A DNA stretch of 23,367 nucleotides from Rhodospirillaceae bacterium (GTDB lineage: Bacteria; Pseudomonadota; Alphaproteobacteria; MPNO01; UBA2964): the NCBI GenBank assembly GCA_002724505.1, contig PBOV01000116.1:7078-30444 (forward strand), read 5' to 3'. The position numbers and the translations under genes are program-made. Numbering within the stretch: the first letter of the stretch is position 1; each line of letters starts with the position of its first letter. Below, one piece after another: positions 1 to 8,251 of the stretch. The notes below the pieces were generated by a model. That model did no database searches. It saw nothing but the letters and a program-made list of their open reading frames with translations, and was not told the DNA's origin.

Positions 1-845
1 CCGTAGCGGGAATGTGAGATAACCGCTTCTTTCATCAATGCATATGCCAACGGCTCACCGGATCCAGAATTCTGGACGCGGTTCACGTATTGGTCACCGC
101 AGCTAAAGACAAGCATAAGAAACTCACCACTAGTTAGACGATTAGCGGCACCGCAGCGCATCAAACCACCAATATGGTTAGTTAGGCGCTTTGTGAAAGT
201 TGTCATTGCCTTATTTCCCATGACATCGGGCATGCCAAATTCTCTCATCCCTGCTGCGTAGGGCGTAGATGCGATTTTCCCTTTAAACTTTGGCTTAAAA
301 ACATCCTCAAAAGTTTTGGGTATGTCGTCACCCTTAACCAAGTCAGAGTTATACATTATACCTACGAGTGAGCCTGCTGATGCTAAGCCAAAACCTCCAG
401 GAGCGACGGGGTCAAAGCCCTTCCATTTTAGCGGTTGGCGGTCTAGATAAGATAGCCAATTCATCTTGCGCAATATTCCCACTTTGCCCCCCTTCAATGC
501 ACCTCCAGCATTGTTCCAAAGGACGTCTGTGCTGCCCGGCTGTCCAGCTTTTACCTCACGCGTTATTTTGGCAATCATTCGGGTCATGGACGGACCCGGA
601 GTAAATTTCGCTTTAAGGTTAAGCCCATATTTTTTATTCATCGCAGAGACAACATGCCTAAAGCCCTTGCCTCCACTGAGACTGCTGGAAGACCACATTC
701 CTCGCAAAACTGTTTCTTTTTTGGCGCCGGCTATTAACTCTTTCAAATTCTTAGGGGCGTCCGCAGTTACAGCTGAGCCGCATGCTAACATTGCCGTTAC
801 TGGAATTATGGCAATTCCCTTTATAAGTAAAATTCTATTAGACAT
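1..845 (-). CDS. ABC transporter periplasmic substrate-binding protein (3' part beyond the window)
   Basis: Reading the minus strand from an ATG at 845-843 gives an open frame of 281 codons that leaves the window at base 1 without a stop, so the C-terminus is missing. The start is supported by a strong Shine-Dalgarno AGGAGG at 854-859, 8 nt upstream. The N-terminus has Arg4 and Lys9 followed by a hydrophobic stretch and Ala-rich cleavage options near residues 28-30, which indicates export. The mature part resembles type 2 periplasmic solute-binding proteins of the iron/polyamine-type ABC families: it has an STDVLWNNAGG segment, then GIMYNSDLV and PKTFEDVFKPKFKGKIA, typical of the hinge region. 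It lies 111 bp downstream of the ABC ATPase on the same strand, so it probably binds the substrate of that importer. Iron(III) is a guess from family resemblance; the substrate cannot be read from the sequence. Confidence 0.85.
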   Translation of the reverse strand, partial: MSNRILLIKGIAIIPVTAMLACGSAVTADAPKNLKELIAGAKKETVLRGMWSSSSLSGGKGFRHVVSAMNKKYGLNLKAKFTPGPSMTRMIAKITREVKAGQPGSTDVLWNNAGGALKGGKVGILRKMNWLSYLDRQPLKWKGFDPVAPGGFGLASAGSLVGIMYNSDLVKGDDIPKTFEDVFKPKFKGKIASTPYAAGMREFGMPDVMGNKAMTTFTKRLTNHIGGLMRCGAANRLTSGEFLMLVFSCGDQYVNRVQNSGSGEPLAYALMKEAVISHSRY

Positions 846-853
846 CTTATAAC

Positions 854-859
854 CTCCTA
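854..859 (-). promoter_or_regulatory. Ribosome binding site of the substrate-binding protein gene
   Basis: A consensus AGGAGG on the minus strand lies 8 nt before the ATG at 845. It is the strongest Shine-Dalgarno in this part of the window. It fixes the start of a gene that has no stop codon inside the window, and it suggests strong translation, as expected for an abundant periplasmic binding protein. Confidence 0.8.
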
Positions 860-956
860 GTTTCTATATTTGTTTACGCTTATCACAACTATAATTTATA
901 ACCCTCTTTTTTGGTTATTTTACCACTGTCATTACGTTTATATTCTCTCGGCACTC

Positions 957-2069
957 CTAATTATTTTCGATTGAATTTTTAATAAAAGGGGTATTTTTTT
1001 CGTCTGCGGGAAATATCATCACATCATTGGGGTCGACTACAATATGCAACTGCTCATCCTGTAGTTTTGGCGCTATTCGGCTTTTGCCATGCAATACTGT
1101 TTCAGATGAGAATGCTTCAAAGGTATACTGGTCGCCGAGAAATACGGAATTTCTAAGATTGGCGGATATATGATTCGGTTGTGGGCTATATATCTCATCA
1201 GGAAAGCTCAAGTTTTCGGGCCGTATTCCTAACCAGACCTTAGCGTCAGTCATTTTTTTATTTCTTGTAGAGAAATCGCCTATTTGAGTATGAACCAGAT
1301 TGCCTTTTAATTCCCCTGGCAGCCAGTTTACTGTACCAAAGAATTCTGCCACCTCCGCACAATTAGGTTTGTTGTAAAGTTCTATTGGGGAGCCAAATTG
1401 TAGTAGCTTGCCAAAACTCATCAAAGCTATTTTGTCAGCGACAGCCATTGCTTCTATTTGGTCATGTGTTACGTAAAGTACCGTGGCTCCTAAGTTTTTT
1501 GCGAGGCCACGAATTTTGCCACGAACATCCTCCCGCAAACGTGCATCTAGGTTGCTCAGTGGTTCATCCATTAAGAGCACTTTCGGGTTAACCGCTATTG
1601 CTCTTGCGAGTGCAACGCGTTGCTGCTGCCCCCCACTCAACAATGTAGAGGGTCGGTCAATTTGTTCCTCCAACTGGACCATAGCGAGCGCTTCTTTAAC
1701 TCTGGCACGAACATCGTTCCTAGCTATCTTTTGTGTGCCCTCACGCAACGGTAAGGCCACGTTATCGAAAACAGTTAGATGTGGCCAGACCGCGTAAGAT
1801 TGAAATACCATACCAAAACCACGATCTTGCGGAGGCACCCAAATGGGAGGTTTGTTGGAAAAAATAGTTCGTTCAGAGATATCAATTTGTCCGGAGTCTG
1901 GTGTTTCTAGACCAGCGACCGACCTCAACAGGGTGGTCTTTCCGGATCCACTTGCCCCAACAATGACAAAAAATTCACCAGCATTTACTTCAATATTCAA
2001 TTTGTTCAGGGCAACTACTTTGCCGTCATCCACAAAAAATTCTTTGTGGAGTTCGCTTATAGAGATCAC
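957..2069 (-). CDS. ABC transporter ATP-binding protein (PotA/FbpC-like)
   Basis: This is the ATP-hydrolysing subunit of a binding-protein-dependent importer, 370 aa, and should act at the inner face of the cytoplasmic membrane. All nucleotide-binding motifs are intact: Walker A GASGSGKTT at about 38-46, Q-loop Gln90, signature LSGGQQQR at about 144-151, Walker B VLLMDEP at about 164-170 and the H-loop His202. The C-terminal third (from about residue 240) fits the TOBE/regulatory extension of the PotA, FbpC and UgpC group, including the WLGIRPENL motif. The start codon is GTG (2069-2067), preceded by a GGGGGAG-type ribosome binding site. The substrate-binding protein follows 111 bp downstream; no permease is seen and it is presumably beyond the left edge. 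ATPase-first order is less usual than binding protein first. Family assignment is firm; the substrate is unknown. Confidence 0.95.
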   Translation of the reverse strand: MISISELHKEFFVDDGKVVALNKLNIEVNAGEFFVIVGASGSGKTTLLRSVAGLETPDSGQIDISERTIFSNKPPIWVPPQDRGFGMVFQSYAVWPHLTVFDNVALPLREGTQKIARNDVRARVKEALAMVQLEEQIDRPSTLLSGGQQQRVALARAIAVNPKVLLMDEPLSNLDARLREDVRGKIRGLAKNLGATVLYVTHDQIEAMAVADKIALMSFGKLLQFGSPIELYNKPNCAEVAEFFGTVNWLPGELKGNLVHTQIGDFSTRNKKMTDAKVWLGIRPENLSFPDEIYSPQPNHISANLRNSVFLGDQYTFEAFSSETVLHGKSRIAPKLQDEQLHIVVDPNDVMIFPADEKNTPFIKNSIENN

Positions 2070-2263
2070 GTTATGTCTCCCCCTTTGGTCAATACCGCTT
2101 TTAGCGATAATGTTTTTATCAACTCTAGTGCTACTGGGTCGTCTCCGCCAGAAAATTTATGAGCAAAAACTGAACATTAAAGCACCATCAATGTTGTTGA
2201 ATAAAAATAGGCTTTTTTTCGTTAATGAGAGATTGAAATCGTTGCCACTGTCTCCTTTCAAGT

Positions 2264-3208
2264 TCACCCTTCAAGCTGAACCTTGAGGTCGGCTATGTAA
2301 TCGGCAAAAGCATCCTGCATGGAGAATTCTGGTTCCCAGCCAAGCATTTCTTTTGCACGATTAATATCAAGCGGTGCTGCTCTGTTTACGGGAGGAGTTC
2401 CCGGAACAATATCTACTCTTAAGTTTGGTAGCTGATCTTTAATCAATGCCACAAGTTCTTCAAAAGAAGTCGTAACGGGATAAGCGATGTTGAAAACATT
2501 CTCTGACGGAGCGTCAATAGTTGCACATATATCTATTGCCCGGCCACAATCCTTGGCATAAAGGTAGACAAAATCCATGGTCTGTTCTTCTGGTATTTTT
2601 GCTGGCTGGCCGGTGATCCCAGCCATAACTAAATCCTGTACCTTTTGCCCTCCACCAGAACCTCCCCAAAAATGCCCGACGCCAAAAACATTACCCAATC
2701 GTAACATAAATAGATCGAAACCTGACTCTATTGCATAAGCTTCGATGATCATTTCCTGTGCTACTTTTGAGTTACTGTATGCCGTACCAGTGCCGAGAAG
2801 ATCATCTTCCGGGATTGGACCCTTGCCGACCTTTCTCCAGTCATAGGCGCCAAAGGTGCTAATGTGGAGTACTCGCTTAATGCCAGTCAGCCGAGCGGCA
2901 TCGGCCACAGCCTGTGTCCCACCAACATTTAGGGAATAGCCAAAGTGAATTGGATCGTTAACTCTTTTGCCAATCACTGAAGCAGTATTTAGAATTGTGT
3001 CGACTTCGTATTTGTTGATTGTGGAAATTAGGCCTGGGAGGCTCCTGACGTCTTCATTTAAATAGGTAAAATCAGCGTTTCCCATCTTGCTACGGATAAA
3101 ATCTTCTCGTGGAATAGGGTCCACAAAAATGACCTTCTCACTGCGGCGGTTAGCCTGTTGTGCGTAAGAAGTGCCGACGAGTCCTGCCCCGGTAATCAAA
3201 GTTGTCAT
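2264..3208 (-). CDS. NAD-dependent epimerase/dehydratase family protein
   Basis: This is an extended-SDR protein of 314 aa. The N-terminal Rossmann motif TGAGLVG (residues 6-12) and Asp30 at the end of strand 2 indicate NAD(H) binding. The active site shows Ser117/Thr118 and YSNSK with Tyr144 and Lys148 in the correct YxxxK spacing. Homologues act on nucleotide sugars or related carbonyl compounds; the substrate cannot be decided here. The ATG at 3208 follows an AGGGGGAAATT ribosome binding site. The gene begins 47 bp after the EamA transporter gene that ends at 3256, so the two are probably co-transcribed. The 194 bp between its stop and the ABC ATPase start (2070-2263) contain no convincing gene or terminator, so coupling to the ABC genes is open. 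Confidence 0.92.
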   Translation of the reverse strand: MTTLITGAGLVGTSYAQQANRRSEKVIFVDPIPREDFIRSKMGNADFTYLNEDVRSLPGLISTINKYEVDTILNTASVIGKRVNDPIHFGYSLNVGGTQAVADAARLTGIKRVLHISTFGAYDWRKVGKGPIPEDDLLGTGTAYSNSKVAQEMIIEAYAIESGFDLFMLRLGNVFGVGHFWGGSGGGQKVQDLVMAGITGQPAKIPEEQTMDFVYLYAKDCGRAIDICATIDAPSENVFNIAYPVTTSFEELVALIKDQLPNLRVDIVPGTPPVNRAAPLDINRAKEMLGWEPEFSMQDAFADYIADLKVQLEG

Positions 3209-3255
3209 AATTTCCCCCTGATATATTTTTATTTATACCCTTATCAATAACGGCT

Positions 3256-4197
3256 TCAGCTATCTTTCGCCATAGCCTTTTGGGAGTTTTCTGTGCGGAG
3301 CAGATAGACGCTGCTCCCAATAATTATCGCTGCGCCACCATAACTCCACCAGCCCGGTGTCTCCGAAAACCAAATCACACCGAGGACAAATGCATAGACA
3401 ATTCGCATGTAGTCGAATGGCATGACGAAGCTTGTTTCTCCGAGCCCTACACCATGCGTGAACAGACCCTGTCCGACGATTCCAAGAGTGCCAGTCAGGA
3501 TAAGAAGAATAAATTCCGTCCAAGTCGGCGTTTCCCAGACAATCATTGCAGGAATAAAAGCTAAAAGGGTTGTAAATAGGGCGAAGTAAAACATGATAGT
3601 GACGGTTTCCTCTGTTCGGCTAAGTAGCTTAATTGTCAGGACTACACCGGTACCAAAAACGGTCCCACCAAGTGCAACGATAAACCATGGGTCGAACCCA
3701 TCGCCAAATGGTTTGGTGATTAATAAAATCCCGCTAAAGCCGAGGATCGTGACCATCCCGCGCTTTAATCCAATAGCTTCATTTAAAAACAAGGCGGCAA
3801 CCAAAATCATGACCATCGGACGGGAAAACTGAATCGTAACAGTGTCAGCTAGAGTGATGTGGATAAGCGCAAAAAAGAAACAAAGGTTACCCATAAATCC
3901 CACAAACCCCCTTGCTGCATGAAGATGAAGCTTAGAGGTTGCGATAATTTTAAAACCCATTTTCCAGACTAATGGAGTAATTACGATCAGACCCGCAAGA
4001 AAGCGGACAAAAAGGACTTCAAAAGCAGGTAATGTTTTTCCTAGATGCTTGACCAGCGAAGCCATAACAATGAGTAAAAAGGCCCCAACAATCACAAAAC
4101 AAGCACCGCGAACATTCGGAGAAATCAGATTCCACCGCTCGAGAATTCGTGAGTAAACCAGCAGGAGTGAAGGGTGGGGTTTCGGAGAGTTTGACAT
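3256..4197 (-). CDS. EamA/DMT family transporter (stand-alone paralog A)
   Basis: This is a 313-aa integral membrane protein of the EamA family (drug/metabolite transporter superfamily), normally ten helices built from two five-helix repeats, usually exporting small metabolites. The hydrophobic pattern covers the whole protein after a polar 28-residue N-terminus. Family hallmarks shared with the other transporters in the window are EVLFVR with Arg65, Asp118 followed by TIQF with Gln123, and KLLSRTEETVTI near residue 190. It has TKPF where its relatives have RPG at the end of repeat 1, and PGWWSYGGA instead of PDxWTWxGA near the C-terminus, so it belongs to a different subgroup from the tandem array. 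No clear ribosome binding site precedes the ATG. It heads the minus-strand set with the epimerase. Substrate unknown. Confidence 0.93.
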   Translation of the reverse strand: MSNSPKPHPSLLLVYSRILERWNLISPNVRGACFVIVGAFLLIVMASLVKHLGKTLPAFEVLFVRFLAGLIVITPLVWKMGFKIIATSKLHLHAARGFVGFMGNLCFFFALIHITLADTVTIQFSRPMVMILVAALFLNEAIGLKRGMVTILGFSGILLITKPFGDGFDPWFIVALGGTVFGTGVVLTIKLLSRTEETVTIMFYFALFTTLLAFIPAMIVWETPTWTEFILLILTGTLGIVGQGLFTHGVGLGETSFVMPFDYMRIVYAFVLGVIWFSETPGWWSYGGAAIIIGSSVYLLRTENSQKAMAKDS

Positions 4198-4307
4198 TGA
4201 TATGCAATTTGCGCGCCGTGATGTTCTATGTCAAATGGTGACGCTGCCGTTGCGTCTAGTAATATCGGCGCATACCCTACCTCCCGGGAAACAACAAAGA
4301 GTTTGCA

Positions 4308-5084
4308 ATGTCAGATGATATAAAACCGGCGGCCTTCCAAGCGGGTGATGGCATAATCATTACGGGCGCGGCCCAGGGTTTAGGGCGGGGGATTGCGCTT
4401 CGGATGGCTCAGAGCGCCGCGAAGCTAGCTTTGTGGGATATCCAAGAGGAAGGCTTAAAAGAAACGGCAGCCTTGTGCTGCGCAGCTGGTGCAGAGACGG
4501 TTCGGTTAGATACGGTGGACGTTAGTGATGAAACTATTGTGGAAGCTACCACTATATCAGTGATAAATGACTGGGGAGGCATTTATGGGCTTGTAAATAA
4601 TGCCGGTATTTTTCCGCGTTCTACGGTATTGGGAATGGAATTGGAGCTTTGGGAAAAAGTACTTAGAATAAATCTCACAGGGTATTTCCTTTGCGCCCGA
4701 GCAGCTGGCCGTAACATGGTGGACAACAATCGTGGTGCGATAGTAAATATCTCCTCGGGTCGGGCGCTGGTTCCACGTGAGCGCGCCGTACATTATGGTG
4801 TGAGTAAGGCTGGAATTATCGCTCTGACTAAAGGTCTCGCTAAGGAATGGGCTCCCCATAATGTAAGGGTTAACAGCATAATGCCGGGTGTTGCGGAAAC
4901 AGCCCAGCCACTCGAAGACACCACGCTTGAGGAATTGCGTTCTCGCGGCAGTAGGGTGCCATTGGGAAGAATAGGGCAACCTGCTGACATTGCTTCCGTT
5001 GCCTACTTTTTGTTGAGTGCTGATGCAACATATATGACAGGCCAGTCACTTGGCGTAAATGGGGGCGCCCACATGACGGCTTGA
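4308..5084 (+). CDS. SDR family NAD(P)-dependent oxidoreductase
   Basis: This is a classical short-chain dehydrogenase/reductase of 258 aa. It has a TGAAQGLG nucleotide-binding motif (19-26), NNAG (97-100), catalytic Ser149 or Ser150, and YGVSK with Tyr163 and Lys167; the C-terminal VNGGAHM segment is typical of FabG-like enzymes. Asp44 at the end of strand 2 suggests NAD(H) preference, by family knowledge. The substrate is not identifiable. It is transcribed divergently from the EamA gene at 4197, with a 110-bp intergenic region that must hold both promoters, though no good -35/-10 pair stands out. The ribosome binding site is weak (AAAGAG about 6 nt upstream). A second SDR gene follows after 32 bp on the same strand, probably as an operon. 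Confidence 0.93.
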   Translation: MSDDIKPAAFQAGDGIIITGAAQGLGRGIALRMAQSAAKLALWDIQEEGLKETAALCCAAGAETVRLDTVDVSDETIVEATTISVINDWGGIYGLVNNAGIFPRSTVLGMELELWEKVLRINLTGYFLCARAAGRNMVDNNRGAIVNISSGRALVPRERAVHYGVSKAGIIALTKGLAKEWAPHNVRVNSIMPGVAETAQPLEDTTLEELRSRGSRVPLGRIGQPADIASVAYFLLSADATYMTGQSLGVNGGAHMTA

Positions 5085-5106
5085 TCGAAGTTACAACTAA
5101 TTGGAT

Positions 5107-5110
5107 GGAG
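5107..5110 (+). promoter_or_regulatory. Ribosome binding site that decides the start of the second SDR gene
   Basis: GGAG lies 6 nt before the ATG at 5117. The same reading frame stays open upstream to a TTG at 5081 that overlaps the stop of the previous gene. That TTG has no Shine-Dalgarno, and the extra residues (MIEVTTNWMESD) do not resemble an SDR N-terminus, so 5117 is preferred. Confidence 0.6.
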
Positions 5111-5116
5111 AGCGAT

Positions 5117-5914
5117 ATGGCAAGAAATGATAAAATGAATGGTAAGGTTGCTCTCGTGACGGGCGGCGGCGGCGCAATTGGTGGTGCTTCGGCACGATTG
5201 CTTGCTAGTGAGGGTGCTAAAGTTTTAGTCGCAGATGAACGTGAAGAAGCCGCGGAAAGTGTCTCCCAAGAGATCATAGCCTCTGGAGGCGTTGCAGAAA
5301 AAATTGTAATTGATGTTGCGGACCCATCCCAGGGTAAAGCAGCGGTGACTGCCGCTGTTGCAGCTTTTGGTAGTCTCCATGTGTTGGTGAATGTTGCGGC
5401 GGCGGTAACGCCTGATGCACCAATTGAGGAGCTCCCAATTGCGGATTGGAACCGGGCCTTTGCGGTCAATCTCACTGGCCCATTCTTAATGTCCAAATTT
5501 GCTGTTCCCGAAATTAAAAAGGCGGGTGGCGGGGCAATTGTTAATATGGCATCTCAGCTTGGAACCATTGGTGTACCCAATCGTTCGGCTTATTGCACGA
5601 CCAAGGCAGCGCTGATCCACCTGACAACCATTTTAGCAGCAGAGGTTGCAGATGATAATATTCGCGTTAACTCCATATCACCCGGCGTAATTGAAACCCC
5701 TAGAACCCGCCGAAGGTTCGATACAGCTGATGAGTTTCATGAGTCACGCGGTAAGTTGCATATGCTTGGCCGAGTGGGGCAACCCGAGGAAATAGCAAAT
5801 GCGGTACTTTACTTGGCGTCGGAGGACTCTTCCTTCGTGACGGCGACAAACCTTTTGGTCGACGGTGGTTACATTTATCTAAAGCGTCAGCCTGAAGAGA
5901 ATGGCAAGGTATAA
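5117..5914 (+). CDS. SDR family oxidoreductase with altered NNAG motif
   Basis: This is a classical SDR of 265 aa from the ATG at 5117. It shows TGGGGAIG (15-22), Asp40 at the end of strand 2, catalytic Ser146, and YCTTK with Tyr159 and Lys163, followed by IRVNSISPGVIETP and a C-terminal LLVDGGY, as in FabG-like reductases. The usual NNAG motif, whose first Asn helps hold the central sheet, reads NVAA at 92-95, while the catalytic Tyr and Lys are intact. Variants such as NVAG and NCAG occur in active members, so loss of activity is not implied. It lies 32 bp after the other SDR gene, and the two may act on related alcohol/ketone substrates. The product is not known. Confidence 0.92.
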   Translation: MARNDKMNGKVALVTGGGGAIGGASARLLASEGAKVLVADEREEAAESVSQEIIASGGVAEKIVIDVADPSQGKAAVTAAVAAFGSLHVLVNVAAAVTPDAPIEELPIADWNRAFAVNLTGPFLMSKFAVPEIKKAGGGAIVNMASQLGTIGVPNRSAYCTTKAALIHLTTILAAEVADDNIRVNSISPGVIETPRTRRRFDTADEFHESRGKLHMLGRVGQPEEIANAVLYLASEDSSFVTATNLLVDGGYIYLKRQPEENGKV

Positions 5915-6127
5915 AAACGCTAACTAATACATTTCCGATGTGGCAAGGGAGTACCTTTAATCGACTTGGGTTACTGGCCTATTTTCGGGTATAGGTGATA
6001 GGTTAAGGCCAAGGGTGTTGTCACCAATGCCGCGCCTCCCGATAATAGGCGCCATCTATAAATTTTGTATTTTTCACAGGATAGTGCAATTGACTGAAAT
6101 AACACGGGCTAACGGGCATAGACTCGA

Positions 6128-6136
6128 TGGTATACT
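6128..6136 (+). promoter_or_regulatory. Candidate extended -10 promoter element before the HtrA-like gene
   Basis: TGGTATACT at 6128-6136 matches an extended -10 (TGn followed by a hexamer with 5 of 6 matches to TATAAT). Initiation would fall near 6143, about 13 nt before the ATG at 6156. This fits the shorter start chosen for the HtrA-like protein. No matching -35 is evident, so this remains a weak call. The rest of the gap from 5915 to 6127 shows only a 6-bp inverted repeat (TGGCCT at 5975-5980, AGGCCA at 6006-6011) and nothing firm. Confidence 0.25.
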
Positions 6137-6155
6137 GCCCCTTGGCGAGCCCCCA

Positions 6156-7112
6156 ATGCCAGAGCCGCAGCCTACAGAAGACGACGTTTCTTTTGATCTC
6201 GAAGTTGGGCTGTCGGCGGTTAGGTCTTTAAAGTCAAAAATACCGGCCGACGCACATAGTGCACGTAATCTCGGTACCGAAAGGGAGGGTAACGCGGTAC
6301 TGATCGATGAAGATGGTACCCTGGTAACAATAGGTTATCTGATAACTGAAGCCACGGATATTTCAATTGGTGGGCCGGATGGTGCCGATATACCAGCACA
6401 GGTAGTTGGATATGATCACCGAACTGGCCTTGGTTTGGTTAGGACCGTTGAACCACTTGGCCTTATCCCCCTTACCATTTCGAACAACGTGAGTTCGATA
6501 TTGCCTAATGAGAAAATTATCGTAGCCGCGTCGGGTGGCATACCATCGGCAGTATTAGGCGATGTTGTTGATCGACGTGAGTTTGCAGGGTCTTGGGAGT
6601 ATTTGCTCGATTCGGCGATTTTTACGGTACCAATGCACCCACGATGGAGTGGGGGTGCTTTAATTGAACCCCGCTCTGGTACTCTTGTTGGGATCGGATC
6701 GTTATTTGTCCAAGACCCAGGCGGTAATAATAGCGAGAGCCAGGGAAATATGTTTGTCCCCATCGATTTATTGCCCCCTATTTATCAAGAGTTGGTTGAT
6801 ACCGGCAGAGCGAAAAAAGAAGCTAAACCTTGGTTGGGTATGCAAACAACAGAAGCTGTGGGGCATCTGGTGGTTTCAGGTGTTCACGAATGCGGACCGG
6901 CAGATAAAGCCGACATTCAGGTGGGTGATATAGTTGAAGAGGTGGAATCGCAGGCCATTGAAAGCTTGCCGGATATGTATCGTAAAATTTGGGCGGTTGG
7001 CGGCGCGGGTTCAGACGTCAGGATCAGCATCGTAAGAGGATCACACCAAATCGACGTTGTTATTCGATCTGGTGATCGTCATGACTACCTGAAGGTGCCG
7101 CTTCGGCATTAA
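6156..7112 (+). CDS. HtrA/S1C-like pseudoprotease with PDZ domain
   Basis: From the ATG at 6156 this is a 318-aa protein with a trypsin-like HtrA fold (about 40-185) and a C-terminal PDZ domain (about 225-305, WLGMQ and later VGDIVEEV). Aligned to HtrA, the catalytic His segment (VTNNHVV in active enzymes) reads VTIGYLI, with Tyr61 in place of His. The Asp segment (RTDLAVL) reads RTGLGLV, with Gly91 in place of Asp. The serine segment reads WSGGAL with Ser165 retained. A working protease is therefore very unlikely; peptide binding or regulation through the PDZ domain is inferred. No signal peptide is visible, so it may be cytoplasmic. The frame stays open upstream to a GTG at 6015, but those 47 residues look non-coding. 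Similar proteins with GYLITEA recur in alphaproteobacteria, from memory of the family. The stop lies 2 bp from the convergent queG stop. Confidence 0.8.
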   Translation: MPEPQPTEDDVSFDLEVGLSAVRSLKSKIPADAHSARNLGTEREGNAVLIDEDGTLVTIGYLITEATDISIGGPDGADIPAQVVGYDHRTGLGLVRTVEPLGLIPLTISNNVSSILPNEKIIVAASGGIPSAVLGDVVDRREFAGSWEYLLDSAIFTVPMHPRWSGGALIEPRSGTLVGIGSLFVQDPGGNNSESQGNMFVPIDLLPPIYQELVDTGRAKKEAKPWLGMQTTEAVGHLVVSGVHECGPADKADIQVGDIVEEVESQAIESLPDMYRKIWAVGGAGSDVRISIVRGSHQIDVVIRSGDRHDYLKVPLRH

Positions 7113-7119
7113 ATTTAAT
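7108..7119. repeat. 12-bp palindrome carrying both stop codons of convergent genes
   Basis: ATTAAATTTAAT is a perfect palindrome. Its left half supplies the TAA (7110-7112) of the HtrA-like gene and its right half supplies the TAA (7117-7115) of queG on the other strand. There is no room for a separate terminator between the two genes, so transcripts of each probably run into the other. Confidence 0.7.
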
Positions 7120-8251
7120 ATGGATTATCCCACTCTTTAAGTACTTCGATATTGGTTTCTCTATTTCGGTGATGTAAACGGATTTGTTGAAAATTTTTGT
7201 TTGGCAGTAGTTGTAGGAGCGCCCATACAGCCATTGCTCTTACTAAAGGTGACTCATCTATCAATCTTGCCTTTGCAAGAGCTGCCAATTCTAAAATACC
7301 GCTATTGCCAATTGCAATTAGGACGTTACGAATGAATCTGTCACGACCAAGTCGTTTAACAGGGGAGCCCGAGAAAATAGTTCTAAAATCAGTATCATTT
7401 AGCTGCACTAGGTCGGCGAGTCGCGGCCACTTTAGCTCTAGTCGTGCTTCAAGCTCGAATTCATTAGTTTTTTTTGCAAATTTATTCCAGGGGCACACGG
7501 CAAGACAATCGTCACAACCATAAATTCGGTTTCCAATAGCTCTTCTAAATTCGCGGGGGATATGCCCCTTATGTTCAATCGTTAAGTATGAAATACATCG
7601 CTGAGCATCAAGTTTGTAAGGCGCTGGAAATGCTTCTGTTGGACAAGCTGTCAGGCAACGTGAGCAACTGCCACAAATATCCTTACTTTCAGAGTCAGGG
7701 CCTAACGAAAGGTTAGTAAAAATCTCGCCTAGGAAAAGCCATGACCCTACGGTCTTTGAAACCAGGTTTGTATGTTTGCCCTGCCATCCCAGTCCAGCCT
7801 TTTGTGCGAGAGGTTTCTCCATAACCGGAGCAGTGTCGACAAAGAACTTCACGTCGCCACTAAGTTCATCCACGATAAAGCGAGCGAGGCTGCGGAGTTT
7901 TTTTTTGACGACATCGTGATAATCACGTCCTCGCGCGTAAACAGAAATTGATCCGCGCTCTGGTTTACCAATTACCTCTAACGGATCTTCATCGGAGCCA
8001 TAATTGAGCCCTACGACAATAACGCTTTGAACCCGCGGCCATAAATCTATTGGTTGAGATCGTTGTTGGGTGCGTTCCGCTAGCCAACCCATATCACCGT
8101 GGTAACCATTTGAAATAAATTCAGAAAGGCGATTTCGGGCATTTTCGTTAAGCGCTGCAGGAGCAAATCCAACAACATCAAACCCTAATTCAAGGGCACG
8201 GCTTCTTATCGCTTCCTTTGCGTCAGGCTCGTTTTCTATTGTTTTTTTCAC
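7115..8251 (-). CDS. queG: Epoxyqueuosine reductase QueG
   Basis: QueG catalyses the last step of queuosine synthesis, reducing epoxyqueuosine in tRNA to queuosine with a cobalamin and two 4Fe-4S clusters. The 378-aa sequence shows the expected cluster ligands: Cys193, Cys196, Cys199 and Cys203 in [12 protein letters not shown], then Cys219 and the CDDCLAVCP group with Cys246, Cys249 and Cys253. Asp139 in [15 protein letters not shown] matches the conserved catalytic aspartate region, followed by the diagnostic [11 protein letters not shown]. The C-terminal part is HEAT-like, as in QueG. Its GTG start (8251-8249) overlaps the queF stop as GTGA, so translation is coupled. It is the last gene of the queA-tgt-queF-queG operon. 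Confidence 0.97.
   Translation of the reverse strand: MKKTIENEPDAKEAIRSRALELGFDVVGFAPAALNENARNRLSEFISNGYHGDMGWLAERTQQRSQPIDLWPRVQSVIVVGLNYGSDEDPLEVIGKPERGSISVYARGRDYHDVVKKKLRSLARFIVDELSGDVKFFVDTAPVMEKPLAQKAGLGWQGKHTNLVSKTVGSWLFLGEIFTNLSLGPDSESKDICGSCSRCLTACPTEAFPAPYKLDAQRCISYLTIEHKGHIPREFRRAIGNRIYGCDDCLAVCPWNKFAKKTNEFELEARLELKWPRLADLVQLNDTDFRTIFSGSPVKRLGRDRFIRNVLIAIGNSGILELAALAKARLIDESPLVRAMAVWALLQLLPNKNFQQIRLHHRNRETNIEVLKEWDNPY

Noticed and set aside
466..852. Plus-strand open frame of 128 codons opposite the left-edge genes
   Set aside because: It is antisense to the solute-binding protein frame, which has a signal peptide, a consensus ribosome binding site and family motifs. The plus-strand product resembles no protein.
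1843..2286. Plus-strand open frame of 147 codons over the ABC ATPase 5' end and the spacer
   Set aside because: Its left part is the reverse of the Walker A region, and the spacer part has no ribosome binding site or protein-like composition.
5081..5116. TTG start for the second SDR gene overlapping the stop of the first
   Set aside because: It looks like another 4-bp coupling, but it has no Shine-Dalgarno, and the extra N-terminal residues do not fit the SDR family; the ATG at 5117 has GGAG at good distance.
4870..5496. Minus-strand open frame of 208 codons over both SDR genes
   Set aside because: It is Ala/Thr/Ser-rich low-complexity sequence antisense to two SDR genes with intact motifs; a typical shadow frame.
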